A stretch of 64,000 nucleotides of DNA from Streptomyces halstedii (GCA_000720535.1 JOAZ01000010.1:62001-126000), one strand, 5' to 3'. Counted from the first letter of the stretch, positions 45,580 through 54,456 are shown. A program made the numbers and translations. The notes: generated by a model not told the origin, from the letters alone.

Positions 45580-46216
45580 CCCTCAAGGCTACCGGTGCGG
45601 ACATCCCCAACTCGAACCGATATCGACGTGTGATCGACCCGTGCAGCGTTTTGTCGGGATTGCCGGAATCGATATTCCCGCGGAGAGGTGCGCGGCGGTG
45701 TGGTCGGCGAAGATCTTCGGTAGGCGATCATCAATGCATGGAAATGCGGGCAAATGCCCCCGCCGTCGGTGCATCACGGTTTCCGCGGGCGGGAGTTGGG
45801 GGCGGTTAGGGGCGTGCTCTTGTCCACAGGGAAGGGGTAATCCGTTTAGTTATCCACAGGCTGTGAAGGGGATCTGTGGACATCGGAAGTGATCATTCCG
45901 AAAGCTGCGGGAGGGGCGTCTATTTACTGCTCAAACCCCGCTCAGGCGCTCATTCGAGTGGGAATTCCTGCCTCTAAAGGGTTGATCAACGGAATTTGGG
46001 TGACAGTGACGGAGGTGTGACCTTGCGGGTGATCATGAGAGGGTAGGGCGATTTGTCGACCATGCGGCTTCCTGGTGTCGACTTGTCCCCAACCCGCAGG
46101 GCGCCTGTGGATAACTTTCCGGCTCCGCCCACAGCCCGTGCCGCGTACCGGCGTCCCGCCCTCGCGTCACCCCCGTCAGCCCCGCCCCGGACCCGTCCCC
46201 GAACGGTTCCTCGGGC
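45580..46216. other. Gene-free gap between serS and pheA
   Basis: No gene is supported in 637 bp. The middle (45880-46070) is AT-rich for this genome and has short frames only. Its marked content is the DnaA-box cluster at 45820-46114. The serS promoter must lie within the first ~150 bases on the minus strand. Confidence 0.6.
45820..46114. other. DnaA-box cluster (right)
   Basis: TTGTCCACA (45820-45828, the preferred Streptomyces box), TTATCCACA (45850-45858, consensus), TGTGGACAT (45875-45883, reverse of ATGTCCACA), TTGTCCCCA (46083-46091, weak) and TGTGGATAA (46106-46114, reverse consensus). Three good boxes lie within 64 bp. In S. coelicolor, non-oriC DnaA-box clusters are known to affect replication initiation and one (D78) was named after a cosmid that, from memory, covers this region. 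Confidence 0.78.
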
Positions 46217-46260
46217 GGCGATCAGGCGGGCCCGGCGATCAGGTGGGCCCGGCGCTCAGG
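46217..46260. repeat. 17-bp tandem repeat at the pheA 3' end
   Basis: GGCGATCAGGCGGGCCC (46217-46233), GGCGATCAGGTGGGCCC (46234-46250) and a partial third copy GGCGCTCAGG (46251-46260) that contains the pheA stop codon. Function unknown; it may be slippage. Confidence 0.7.
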
Positions 46261-47191
46261 CCCGGCCGTCCTGGCTGCGGGCCAGCCAGTCGGAGGCCTC
46301 GGTGAAGTCCTTGTCCGACGTCCCGATCCGCAGCGGGCTCACCTCTTCGGGCGTCACTCCGGCCCGCGGATAGGAACCCAGGAACCGCACCTTCGGGCAG
46401 ATCCGCTTCAGACCCATCAAGGCCTCACCGACCCGGCGGTCCGCGATGTGCCCTTCGGTGTCCACGGCGAAGCAGTAGTTTCCGATGCCCTCCCCGGTGG
46501 GCCGTGACTGGATCAGCATGAGGTTGACCCCCCGCACCGCGAACTCCTGGAGGAGTTCGAGCAGGGCGCCGGGGTGGTCGTCGCCGAGCCAGATGACGAC
46601 GGAGGTCTTGTCCGCCCCCGTGGGTGCCGAGGGCCTGGCCGGGCGCCCCACCAGGACGAACCGGGTCTGCGCGTTCGCCGCGTCGTGGATCTCCGTCACG
46701 AGCGGTTCCAGCCCGTACGTCGCGGCGGCGAACTCACCGGCGAAGGCGGCGTCGAACCGGCCCTCCTGGACGAGCCTGGCCCCGTCCGCGTTCGAGGCGG
46801 ACGACTCCCACACCGCGTTCGGCAGATGGGCGGCCATCCAGTTGCGCACCTGGGGCTGGGCCGCCGGATGCGCGGTGACGGTCTTGATGTCGGACAGCTC
46901 CGTACCGGGCCGCACCAGCAGCGCGAAGGTGATGGAGAGCAGCACCTCCCGGTAGATCATCAGCGGCGCGCCCGTGGTCAGCTCGTCGAGCGTCGCCGTG
47001 ATGCCGCCCTCCACGGAGTTCTCGATCGGGACGAGTGCCGCCGCCGCCTGCCCGTTGCGTACCGCGTCCAGCGCCGCCGGGACGGAGACCATCGGGACGA
47101 GTTCGCGGGTGGCGGCTTCCGGGAGCGTGCGGAGGGCCACCTCGGTGAAGGTGCCTTCAGGGCCGAGGTAGGCGTAACGCGTGGCTGACAT
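46256..47191 (-). CDS. pheA: Prephenate dehydratase
   Basis: 311 aa from ATG 47191. It begins with YAYLGPEGTFTEVALRTLP and contains the PDT core PIENSVEGGITATLDEL, with the catalytic Thr of the T-R-F motif in NAQTRFVLVGRP, followed by a C-terminal ACT domain (ALLELLQEFAVRGVNLMLIQSRPT) that binds Phe for feedback inhibition. It converts prephenate to phenylpyruvate. The DyP peroxidase gene starts the same strand 57 bp upstream. Confidence 0.96.
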   Translation of the reverse strand: MSATRYAYLGPEGTFTEVALRTLPEAATRELVPMVSVPAALDAVRNGQAAAALVPIENSVEGGITATLDELTTGAPLMIYREVLLSITFALLVRPGTELSDIKTVTAHPAAQPQVRNWMAAHLPNAVWESSASNADGARLVQEGRFDAAFAGEFAAATYGLEPLVTEIHDAANAQTRFVLVGRPARPSAPTGADKTSVVIWLGDDHPGALLELLQEFAVRGVNLMLIQSRPTGEGIGNYCFAVDTEGHIADRRVGEALMGLKRICPKVRFLGSYPRAGVTPEEVSPLRIGTSDKDFTEASDWLARSQDGRA

Positions 47192-47248
47192 ACGGTCACT
47201 CTAATGGCCCGGCAGGGGCGCAGAGGACCGTCGCCGCATCCGCCCGGC

Positions 47249-48556
47249 TCAGGATTCGAGCAGTCGTTGACCCACGTACTCCCCGGGAGCCATGCCCCCC
47301 GGGACGGCGAACAGGCCGCTCGCCTCGTGCCGGACGAACGGGGAGAGCGCGTCCCCGCGATCGAGCTTGCGCTGTACCGGAACGAAGCCCCGGAACGGGT
47401 CGGCCTGCCAGCAGATGAACAGCAGCCCCGCGTCCGGGGTGCCGTCGTCGGCGATGCCGTCGTGGTACGAGAAGGGCCGCCGCAGCATGGCGGCGCCCCC
47501 GTTCTTCTCGGGCGTGGAGATCCTGGCGTGGGCGTTGTCGGGAATCAGCAGCTTGCCGTCGGGGCCCGCCTTGTCCAGGTCCATCTTCGTCGTCTCGGTG
47601 CCGCCGCTCAGCGGGGCGCCGTCCGCCTTGCGGCGGCCGATGACGTGCTCCTGCCGCTCGACGGTGAGCTTCTCCCAGTCGTCCAGGAGCATCCTGATCC
47701 GCCGTACGACGGCGTACGAGCCGCCTTGCAGCCACGCGTGCTCCTCGGGGCCGCCGGCCTGTACGAAGATCCGCTGCTCGAAGTCGCTGTCCTCCGGCTT
47801 CGGGTTACCGGTTCCGTCGACCTGGCCCATCAGGTTCCGGGCCGTCATCGGCCGGGCGGTGGCTCCCGGCGTGCGGTTGAAGCCGTTCATCTGCCAGCGC
47901 ACCCGGGCCGCCGCCCCCGCCTCCTTCTGCACCGCGCGCAGGGCGTGGAACGCCACGAGCGCGTCGTCGGAGCCGATCTGCACCCAGAGATCGCCGTTGG
48001 ACCGCTTGGCGTCGAGACGGTCCGAGGAGAAGGCCGGCAACGGGTCCAGTCCGGCCGGCCGACGGGCGACCAGATCCGTACGGTCGAAGAACGTGCGCCC
48101 GAATCCGAAGGTGACGGTCAGCGAGGACGGTCCGGCGTCCAGCGCCACCCCCGTGTCATGGCCCGCACCGTCCCCGGAGGGCCGGCCCGCCATCAGCCGC
48201 TCGGCCACCGCCGACCAGCGGCGCATCAGGGCTGCGGCTTCCTTCCGGCCGGCCCCGGGCGCCAGGTCGAAGGCGATCAGATGCCCGCGGGCCTGAAGCG
48301 GAGAGGTGATCCCCGCTTGATGTTTCCCGTGAAACATCTCCTCCGCCGAGCCGAGCGTGGTCAGCGCGGTCGGCGCGTCGTCACGGGTCGCGGCGTAGCC
48401 CCCGGCCCCGCCCGCCGCTCCGAGCACCAGACCGGCCGCGCCTGCCGCACCGGCACCGCCGATCAGCCTGCGCCGGGATACGCCCCCACCGGACCCCGTT
48501 GCCGCGCCGCCCTCGTTCTCGCTCCGCCGGGCGCTGTTCGTCTTCTTCGTGCTCAC
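47249..48556 (-). CDS. DyP-type haem peroxidase, Tat-exported (EfeB-like)
   Basis: 435 aa from GTG 48556. A twin-arginine signal SRRRLIGG (residues 27-34) precedes a hydrophobic stretch, so it is exported folded with haem. DyP motif GQVDGTGN (catalytic Asp, about residue 245) and a proximal His in NAHARIS (about 342), then LRRPFSYHDG, are present. It uses peroxide and in EfeB relatives takes part in iron or haem handling. It sits upstream of pheA and downstream of CopC-D on the same strand. A one-mismatch parS lies in its coding region. Confidence 0.92.
   Translation of the reverse strand: MSTKKTNSARRSENEGGAATGSGGGVSRRRLIGGAGAAGAAGLVLGAAGGAGGYAATRDDAPTALTTLGSAEEMFHGKHQAGITSPLQARGHLIAFDLAPGAGRKEAAALMRRWSAVAERLMAGRPSGDGAGHDTGVALDAGPSSLTVTFGFGRTFFDRTDLVARRPAGLDPLPAFSSDRLDAKRSNGDLWVQIGSDDALVAFHALRAVQKEAGAAARVRWQMNGFNRTPGATARPMTARNLMGQVDGTGNPKPEDSDFEQRIFVQAGGPEEHAWLQGGSYAVVRRIRMLLDDWEKLTVERQEHVIGRRKADGAPLSGGTETTKMDLDKAGPDGKLLIPDNAHARISTPEKNGGAAMLRRPFSYHDGIADDGTPDAGLLFICWQADPFRGFVPVQRKLDRGDALSPFVRHEASGLFAVPGGMAPGEYVGQRLLES
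48322..48335. other. parS: Near-consensus parS site inside the DyP gene
   Basis: GTTTCCCGTGAAAC, one base off the consensus (C for A at position 6). The flanks GAT and ATC extend the palindrome. It is read in the peroxidase as MFHGKH. One-mismatch sites are known to bind ParB more weakly. Confidence 0.68.
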
Positions 48557-48561
48557 CTTGC

Positions 48562-50586
48562 TCAGCCGATCTTCACGTTCTCGTCGATGGTGGTCTGGTC
48601 GATGTCCGACGTACGGACGGTCACCGCGAGCTTCCAGTCGCCCGCCATCGGGATCTGTACGTCGCTCGCCGTCCAGTGCCCCGGGGCCAGGCGGTCGGGA
48701 ACGACCGGGAGCGGGCCGATGTCCTTGGACTCCAGGGTGAAGGCGAGTTTCACCTCGGGAACGTCCATCGGGCCGTCCGGTCCGTCGATCCAGAGGTGTA
48801 CGTCGTTGGCGCCGGACCGGGCCGGTGAGATGTCGAGCCGGACGGTCCCCTTGCCGTTCTGGCCGCCCGTGTCGAACGGCAGGCTCAGATTGACCTGCCC
48901 GCCCGCCACGGGTGCGGTCGCCGCCGTGTTGCCGCGGGCCGCCTCCTCCTCCGTCCGTCCGGGCTCGGTGTTCGTCAGCACGGTCGTGACCGCGAGGAGC
49001 ACCACGGCGACGCCGGCTTCCATCAGTACGGAGCGGCGCAGCCCGGAGCGCTCGGTATCGGCGTCGCGGACGCGCTTGTTGCGGGTGGCCGTGAGAGCGG
49101 CGCGCTGCCGGGCGAGTTGGGCGGCCCGCTCCGGATCGCTCGCGGCCGCGTCGGGCACTTCGGCCACCCCGGGCACTTCGGCGGCCTTGGCCGCTTCGCT
49201 GACCTCGGTGGCTTCAGCGGTCCCGGCGAGCGCGGCGACGTCCGTACCGCCGGTGCCGCGAGTCCCGACCGAGGCGTCCACAGGGGCGTCCGCAGCGGTG
49301 TCCACCGAGGCGTCCACGGCGGTGTCCACCAGCCGTCCGGTCCACCGCCGGGAGAACCAGGCGACGGCCAGGATCGCCGCCACCAGTCCCGCCTTCACCA
49401 GCAGCAGTTGCCCGTACCAGGTGCCCGTCAGCGCGGACCACGACCCCACCTGCCGCCAGGACTGGTAGAGCCCGGTGGCGGCGAGGACGACCACACTGCC
49501 GAACGCCACACGTGAGAACCGCCGTACCGCGTCGGCCGTGATGTGCGGTGTCCGGTACAGGGCGACCAGCAGCGCGGCGAGCCCGCCCAGCCAGGCGGCG
49601 ACGGCGAGCAGGTGCGCCACGTCGACCGGCATGGCGATGCCCGGCTGGAGGCCCGTGGAGGCGTGCTCGGCCAGCGCCCAGGTACCCGCGATGCCGATGG
49701 CGAGCACCGCGCCGCCGACCGTCAGCCCGAAGGTGAGGTCCTGCTTCTCCTTCTCGTCCTCCCGCTTGGCGTACGCCCCGAAGAGGACGGCGACGAAGAG
49801 CGCGGAGGCCCCGAGGAGCAGCAGCCGGGAGACCAGCGCGGCCCCCGGTTTGGTGTCGAGGACGGCCTGGAGTCCGTCCAGGTCGAACGCGTCCGCCAGC
49901 TTGCCGGAGCCGGTGTACGGGTTGCGCAGGAGCAGCATGACCAGGGTGGCGGCGGTGAGCGTGATCCAGCCGCGTACGACGAGACGCTGGAGCGGCCGTT
50001 CCCCCGCGCCGCGCCGCCAGCAGGCGAGCACGAAGGCCGAGCCGCCGGCGAGCAGGATGAAACCGGCGTACGCGGCGTAGCGCGCGATGCCGTAGAGGGT
50101 GCCGACGAGACCGCCGCCGGCCTCGTCGGAGGGGAGCGCGACGGTGGTGTCCGACGGGGCTCCGATGGAGAAGGTGAAGGCGCCGGAGACCGGGTGGCTG
50201 TCCGCCGAGACGGCCTGCCAGGCGACGGTGTAGGTGCCGTCCGGCAGCCCGCTGTGGAGGGCGACGCCGTACCGGACCGGGCCTCCGTCCGTCAGTTCGC
50301 GGGGCGCGCCGGTGTCGGCCCGCTCCCCGCTCGGGTCGAGGACGCGGATGGAGTCGTCGCTCACGGCGATCTGCTCGGAGAAGGTGAGGGCGACCTCCTC
50401 GGGGGCGGTGGCGACCACCGCCCCGTCCTGCGGATCGCTCCCGGTGAGTGCGGCGTGCGCGGACGCCGGGCTCGCGTCGGCCAGCACCATGCCGAACAGC
50501 ACGCTGATCAGCACGGCGAGGAGCGCGGCCGCGGTGAGCGGCCGCCGTATCGGGGAGGGTCCGAAGTGCGGGGCGGTGGCTGTCAT
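48562..50586 (-). CDS. CopC-CopD copper transport fusion (YcnJ-like)
   Basis: 674 aa from ATG 50586. Signal peptide (residues 15-43) ends at ASAHAALTGSDP, placing His44 as a CopC copper ligand. The CopC domain (about 44-140) is followed by a CopD membrane domain with about eight helices, a low-complexity Ala/Glu/Ser linker (GTAEATEVSEAAKAAEVPGV region) and a C-terminal YtkA-like extracytoplasmic domain from about 580. Likely function: moving Cu from outside to inside for cuproenzymes. It is 17 bp from the PCuAC gene. Confidence 0.88.
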   Translation of the reverse strand: MTATAPHFGPSPIRRPLTAAALLAVLISVLFGMVLADASPASAHAALTGSDPQDGAVVATAPEEVALTFSEQIAVSDDSIRVLDPSGERADTGAPRELTDGGPVRYGVALHSGLPDGTYTVAWQAVSADSHPVSGAFTFSIGAPSDTTVALPSDEAGGGLVGTLYGIARYAAYAGFILLAGGSAFVLACWRRGAGERPLQRLVVRGWITLTAATLVMLLLRNPYTGSGKLADAFDLDGLQAVLDTKPGAALVSRLLLLGASALFVAVLFGAYAKREDEKEKQDLTFGLTVGGAVLAIGIAGTWALAEHASTGLQPGIAMPVDVAHLLAVAAWLGGLAALLVALYRTPHITADAVRRFSRVAFGSVVVLAATGLYQSWRQVGSWSALTGTWYGQLLLVKAGLVAAILAVAWFSRRWTGRLVDTAVDASVDTAADAPVDASVGTRGTGGTDVAALAGTAEATEVSEAAKAAEVPGVAEVPDAAASDPERAAQLARQRAALTATRNKRVRDADTERSGLRRSVLMEAGVAVVLLAVTTVLTNTEPGRTEEEAARGNTAATAPVAGGQVNLSLPFDTGGQNGKGTVRLDISPARSGANDVHLWIDGPDGPMDVPEVKLAFTLESKDIGPLPVVPDRLAPGHWTASDVQIPMAGDWKLAVTVRTSDIDQTTIDENVKIG

Positions 50587-50603
50587 GGGGCGTCAGTACC
50601 TCA

Positions 50604-51044
50604 CTACTTCTTCGGGTTGTAGGTGGACTCCTTGACGGGCACGTCGACCGAGATCGCGCCCGCCTTCTCGAAGTGGAGCTTCACGGTGACCGTGTCCCCG
50701 GGCCGGGGCCGCTTCTTGAGGTCGGTGAACATGATGTGGTTGCCGCCCCGTTCGAGGTCGAGCTCACCTCCCGCGGGCACCTCGAACGACGTGACCATGC
50801 GCATCGCCTGGTTCTTCGTCTCGTGGATCGTGACGTGGTCGGAGAGCGCACTGGTCACCGAGGTGAGCCGGTCCGCGCCGCCGGTGTTCTTCACGACGAG
50901 GAAACCGGCCGCCATGTCGCTCACGGGCTGCGGCATGAACGCCCCGGTCACCTTCAGTTCGGGCGCGCTGTCCGAGGAGCACCCCGTCAGCCCCAGCGCG
51001 GTGGTGAGAGCCACCGCGCCGAGGAGGGTCGTGCGGCGGTTCAC
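50604..51044 (-). CDS. PCuAC-type copper chaperone lipoprotein
   Basis: 146 aa, GTG start at 51044 overlapping the Sco1 stop (GTGA). Lipobox LTGC gives Cys22 as the anchor. The Met/His ligand set of PCuAC (H-M-x10-M-x21-H-x-M) is seen as PQPVSDMAAGF, TIHETKNQAMRM and NHIMF. It delivers Cu(I) to the CuA site of cytochrome oxidase together with Sco1. Confidence 0.92.
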   Translation of the reverse strand: MNRRTTLLGAVALTTALGLTGCSSDSAPELKVTGAFMPQPVSDMAAGFLVVKNTGGADRLTSVTSALSDHVTIHETKNQAMRMVTSFEVPAGGELDLERGGNHIMFTDLKKRPRPGDTVTVKLHFEKAGAISVDVPVKESTYNPKK

Positions 51045-51697
51045 GGATTCTTCCCCTCGATGAGCTCGGGGAGATCCTTGGTGTAGTCGTCGGCCGTGGT
51101 GTCCTCGCTGTAGAGCACGTACCCCTCGTCGGTCTTCGGGGAGAACGCGATGACCTGGGACCCGTGCATGGAGACGACGCTGCCGTCCTTCTCCTTCTTC
51201 GGCGCGTCGATACCGATGCCGATCTGCCGCGCTCCCGCCTGGATGGTCGGGAAGTCGCCGGTGAGACCGGTGAAATCGGGGTCCTGGGCCTTGAGCCAGC
51301 TGCCCAGGGACGCCGGTGTGTCCCGCTCGGGATCCGTCGTGACGAAGACGACCTGGAGCTTGTCCTGGTCGGCGGCGGGCAGGGCCCGCTTGGCGAGCGC
51401 GATGTTGCTCATGGTCAGCGGGCAGACGTCGGGGCAGTTGGTGTAGCCGAAGTAGATGAGTGTCGGCTTGCCCTTGGTCTTCTCCCGCAGGTCGTACGTC
51501 TTGCCGTGGGTGTCGGTCAGGACGAGGTCCGGCTTCGTGAACGGCTGGTCGAGTACCGTCGCGGCCTTCGTTTTCGTATCGGCGGAGACGTCGGCGACCG
51601 GCGAATCCGCCGGGCTGCCGCTGTCACCGCAGGCGGAGAGGGTGAGTGCGGCCACGGCGGCGAACGCCGCGGCCAGCACCGTCTTCTTGTTGCGCAT
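51041..51697 (-). CDS. Sco1/SenC copper chaperone lipoprotein
   Basis: 218 aa from ATG 51697. Lipoprotein Cys23 (LSAC). The thioredoxin-like domain carries CPDVCP (Cys88 and Cys92) and His178 (VSMHGSQ), the three Cu ligands of Sco proteins. It helps build the CuA centre of cytochrome c oxidase. GTGA overlap with the PCuAC gene makes the two coupled. Confidence 0.95.
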   Translation of the reverse strand: MRNKKTVLAAAFAAVAALTLSACGDSGSPADSPVADVSADTKTKAATVLDQPFTKPDLVLTDTHGKTYDLREKTKGKPTLIYFGYTNCPDVCPLTMSNIALAKRALPAADQDKLQVVFVTTDPERDTPASLGSWLKAQDPDFTGLTGDFPTIQAGARQIGIGIDAPKKEKDGSVVSMHGSQVIAFSPKTDEGYVLYSEDTTADDYTKDLPELIEGKNP

Positions 51698-51742
51698 GGA
51701 GAGCTGATTCCTGGTCTGTGGTGCGGGTGGTCGAGCTGTGGG

Positions 51743-52477
51743 TCAGGCGGTGCGGCGGCGGCCGGTGAGGACACCGAACGCGACGCCCGCGACACCGACG
51801 ACGATGCCCACGATGCCCAGGACGCGGGCCGTGGTGTCACTGGCGTCCGACGAGGTGTCCTCCGCGGCCGCCGTGGTGTCCTTCGCCTGCTCCGCCTCGC
51901 CGCCCTTGGCGTCGGCGTCGGCGGCACCGTGCGCGTCGTCCGCCGCGGCGGTCAGCTTGAGGACGGGCGCCGGGCTGTCGGGCTCTTCGCCGTTCTCGGC
52001 CGGCTCCTCGATCCAGCGCACGACTTCCTTGTTGCTGTACGTCTGGAGGGCCTTGAAGACCAACTGGTCGGAGTCCTCGGGGAGCTGCCCGACCGAGAGC
52101 GGGAACTGCTGGAAGAAGCCGGCCTCGATGCCCTTGCCGTCCGCGGTCCAGGTGACCTTGGAGACGGCCTCGTCGATCTTCTTGCCGTGCACTTCGAGCG
52201 GCGTGTCCAGCTTGCTCTTGGTGACCTCGATCTTCCAGCCGGCGAGGGGCTGCGGGCTGACGGAGGCCAGCGGGTGGTCGGTCGGGAAGGTGACCTCCAA
52301 CTTGACGGTGGAGGCGTTGTCACGCTCGTTGGGGACCTTGAAGTTGACGGTGGCGTACCCGCCCTTGGCGGCCTCGCCCTGCGGCTGGACGGTGACGTGA
52401 GCGGCGGCGGGACCGGCGAGCAGCAGGACGGTGGACGCGGCGATGCCGCCGGCGAGGGCGATACGGGAAACGTTCAT
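51743..52477 (-). CDS. YcnI family (DUF1775) copper-binding membrane-anchored protein
   Basis: 244 aa from ATG 52477. Signal peptide ends at GPAAAH, leaving His27 as the mature N-terminus, the copper ligand of YcnI. The DUF1775 domain (27-~165) contains WTADGKGIEAGFFQQFPLSV. After a charged low-complexity region (EAEQAKDTTAAAEDTSSD) a C-terminal helix (~214-236) anchors it. Works with CopC-D and the two chaperones in copper uptake. Confidence 0.92.
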   Translation of the reverse strand: MNVSRIALAGGIAASTVLLLAGPAAAHVTVQPQGEAAKGGYATVNFKVPNERDNASTVKLEVTFPTDHPLASVSPQPLAGWKIEVTKSKLDTPLEVHGKKIDEAVSKVTWTADGKGIEAGFFQQFPLSVGQLPEDSDQLVFKALQTYSNKEVVRWIEEPAENGEEPDSPAPVLKLTAAADDAHGAADADAKGGEAEQAKDTTAAAEDTSSDASDTTARVLGIVGIVVGVAGVAFGVLTGRRRTA

Positions 52478-52578
52478 GACAGGGATCACTCCACAGTTCA
52501 CGGAAGAAGGTGGTCCGGCGCGCGGGTGCGCGACGGCTCGCGACCGCCTCCGCACCGGAATCCGGCGGAGTGGCCGCG

Positions 52579-53403
52579 TCAGGCTGCGCGTACGTAGACG
52601 GGCGGCGGTCCGCGCCTGATCACCAGATGCTGCAGAGGGTCCCCGGTCGCGGGCGCCGGGGCGTCCACCGCGATACGGATCGGGCGCGGCCCGGTCGTGG
52701 GCCGTCCCGGAAGCCCGGCGCGCAGCGCGCGCACCAGCGCCATGGCCGCGCGCAGGGCCCGGAGCCGGGCACCGGCGGCGAGTACCCGACCGCCGTGGGC
52801 CGAGAGCGAGGCCAGCCGGAAGACCGCGATCTCCCCGCGGCGCAGCAGCCAGCCGGTGGCGAGCGCGGCGAGGAGGTGGCCGAGGAACATGGGCAGGCTC
52901 GGCAGCAGTGCCGCCACGACCGCCGTGACGCCCGTGGAGGCGGCGTCGGAGGCGGTGGCCGCCGCGGACGCCAGGTGTGTGTGGCCCTGTGCGACGGCCG
53001 CCGGGTCGATGCCCGCGGTGGTGACGATGCGGTGCGCCTCACCGGCGCTCAGCTGCGCCGGTCCCGCACCGCACACCAGGCTCGCGGCGAACCGGACCAG
53101 CGGGTCGTCCCCGGACGCCGCCGCCGGGACCGGGGCATGGCGGTCGAGCCCGAACAGCGCGTGCAGGGCGATCTGTCCGGCGGCCAGCGCGGCGACGATC
53201 GAGGGCAGGCGGCGCTCACGCCCGGCGAGCACCGCGACGGCGGCGAAGACGCCGAGGAATCCGACGACCAGCGTCCAGCCGGGGACACCCGCACCGGCGG
53301 CCAGGCTGTGCCCCGCCGCGGCCAGCGCGACGCAGACCGCGGTGAACACCGCGGTCCTCATGAGCCGCAGACCGGCTCCGGCGCGTGCGACAGGCATAGA
53401 CAT
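52579..53403 (-). CDS. Multi-helix membrane protein of unknown function upstream of ycnI
   Basis: 274 aa from ATG 53403 (ATG 53397 is also possible). About five hydrophobic helices in residues 15-190 (for example TAVFTAVCVALAAAGHSLAAG), a His-rich loop (GDDP, HAPVPAAASG), then a basic Pro-rich tail. It resembles membrane genes often found next to ycnI and copC in actinomycetes; function not known. It is the first gene of the apparent 5-6 gene copper series, 101 bp from ycnI. Confidence 0.75.
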   Translation of the reverse strand: MSMPVARAGAGLRLMRTAVFTAVCVALAAAGHSLAAGAGVPGWTLVVGFLGVFAAVAVLAGRERRLPSIVAALAAGQIALHALFGLDRHAPVPAAASGDDPLVRFAASLVCGAGPAQLSAGEAHRIVTTAGIDPAAVAQGHTHLASAAATASDAASTGVTAVVAALLPSLPMFLGHLLAALATGWLLRRGEIAVFRLASLSAHGGRVLAAGARLRALRAAMALVRALRAGLPGRPTTGPRPIRIAVDAPAPATGDPLQHLVIRRGPPPVYVRAA

Positions 53404-53726
53404 GGCCGGGACATCATCGCACTGCGCCCCTGGCTCCCGTACGGCAGGTCCGGAAGATTCCGTCTGTCCCCATCAGGGCCGATCCGGAGCACGCCGGGCC
53501 TGGTCACAGGCGTGCGCGACGGCGGAACGGAGTGGAGAGGGACCGGAAACGGACGGGAATCGGACAGGCGCCACCGGAGAGCGGGCGGAGAGCCGGACGC
53601 CCATACACCGGAACGCGGAGTACTCGCGTCCGCCGAATGAGCGCTGTCACAGCCCTTTGGTGCTTACCGGGCGCCACACCCGGCAATACGTAACCGTATG
53701 TCGAGCCGCAGCCAGGAGGCTGGAGC
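53404..53726. other. Divergent promoter gap, copper cluster versus ATP-binding gene
   Basis: 323 bp without a convincing gene. ATACGTAACCGTAT (53686-53699) is an imperfect inverted repeat 28 bases before the ATG at 53727, near AGGAGG, and could be an operator. The left half should hold the copper-cluster promoter, but no clear CsoR-type palindrome was seen. Confidence 0.4.
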
Positions 53727-54311
53727 ATGAGCATGTGGTGGTCACTCCATTTGCGGCGCGAAGCTGCGAGCGTTCCGCTCGCCCGTCGTTTTCTCCTCGG
53801 CACCATGGAGACGGCGGGGGTGGATCCGGACATCTCCTACGACCTGTCGGTCGCGCTCAGCGAAGCCTGTGCGAACGCCGTCGAGCACGGTGGCCGGCCG
53901 GACACGGGGGCCACCGGTGACGCCGGACCCGGCGGCACCGTGGACGAGCGGCCCGGACAGGCCAACGAGCAGTACCGGGTCACCGCCTATCTGGACGGCG
54001 AGAAATGCCGTATCGAAGTCGCCGACTCGGGCCCCGGCTTCCCGGTACGGCGCACGCTTCGCACCGCCGCACATCCGTCCGCCGGCCAACCGCCGGAACC
54101 GCACCCGCCGTCCGGGAGGTCCGGGAGCGTCGCCCGCGGTGTCGTCCCGGGGGAGCACCCGCAGGCCCTCGCCGAGAGCGGCCGGGGGCTCTGCCTGATC
54201 GAGGAGCTCGCCGACCACGTCCACTTCGGGAACCGCCCGGGGCGGGGCGCCGTGGTGAGCTTCGACAAGGTTCTGAAATGGCGCGAGGGCGCGCTGCTCA
54301 TGGTGTCCTGA
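53727..54311 (+). CDS. RsbW-type ATP-binding protein (anti-sigma-like) with a long insert
   Basis: 194 aa from ATG 53727, with AGGAGG at 53715-53720. GHKL fold: N-box DLSVALSEACANAVEHG, G1-box VADSGPGF, and G2-box ESGRGLCLIEELADHVHFG. A ~50-residue low-complexity insert (PEPHPPSGRSGSVARG region) separates the G1 and G2 boxes. Such proteins in Streptomyces are anti-sigma or switch kinases, usually with an STAS partner, which is not adjacent here. Confidence 0.85.
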   Translation: MSMWWSLHLRREAASVPLARRFLLGTMETAGVDPDISYDLSVALSEACANAVEHGGRPDTGATGDAGPGGTVDERPGQANEQYRVTAYLDGEKCRIEVADSGPGFPVRRTLRTAAHPSAGQPPEPHPPSGRSGSVARGVVPGEHPQALAESGRGLCLIEELADHVHFGNRPGRGAVVSFDKVLKWREGALLMVS

Positions 54312-54374
54312 GCAACGCGCCCCCGGCGCGCGGGCGGTGCGGCCGCCGCGCCGTCGGTCAGCCCTTCCGGGCTT

Positions 54375-54448
54375 GCTTCCGGATCAGCTTCCCGGGGCCG
54401 CCTGCGGATCCGCTTCCCGGGCCCGCTTCCGGATCAGCTTCCGGATCG
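54375..54448. repeat. 25-bp tandem repeat (3 units)
   Basis: Units of 25 bp beginning GCTTCCGGATCAGCTTCC at 54375 and 54425, with a diverged middle copy (GCCTGCGGATCCGCTTCC at 54400). It lies in the convergent gap between the ATP-binding gene and pepP. Function unknown. Confidence 0.7.
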
Positions 54449-54456
54449 GACCGGCC

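Noticed and set aside
45601-46020. Short frames in the serS-pheA gap, e.g. GTGACAGTGACGGAGGTGTGA
   Set aside because: A five-to-seven codon frame on the strand opposite to pheA cannot be its leader peptide; nothing else supports coding.
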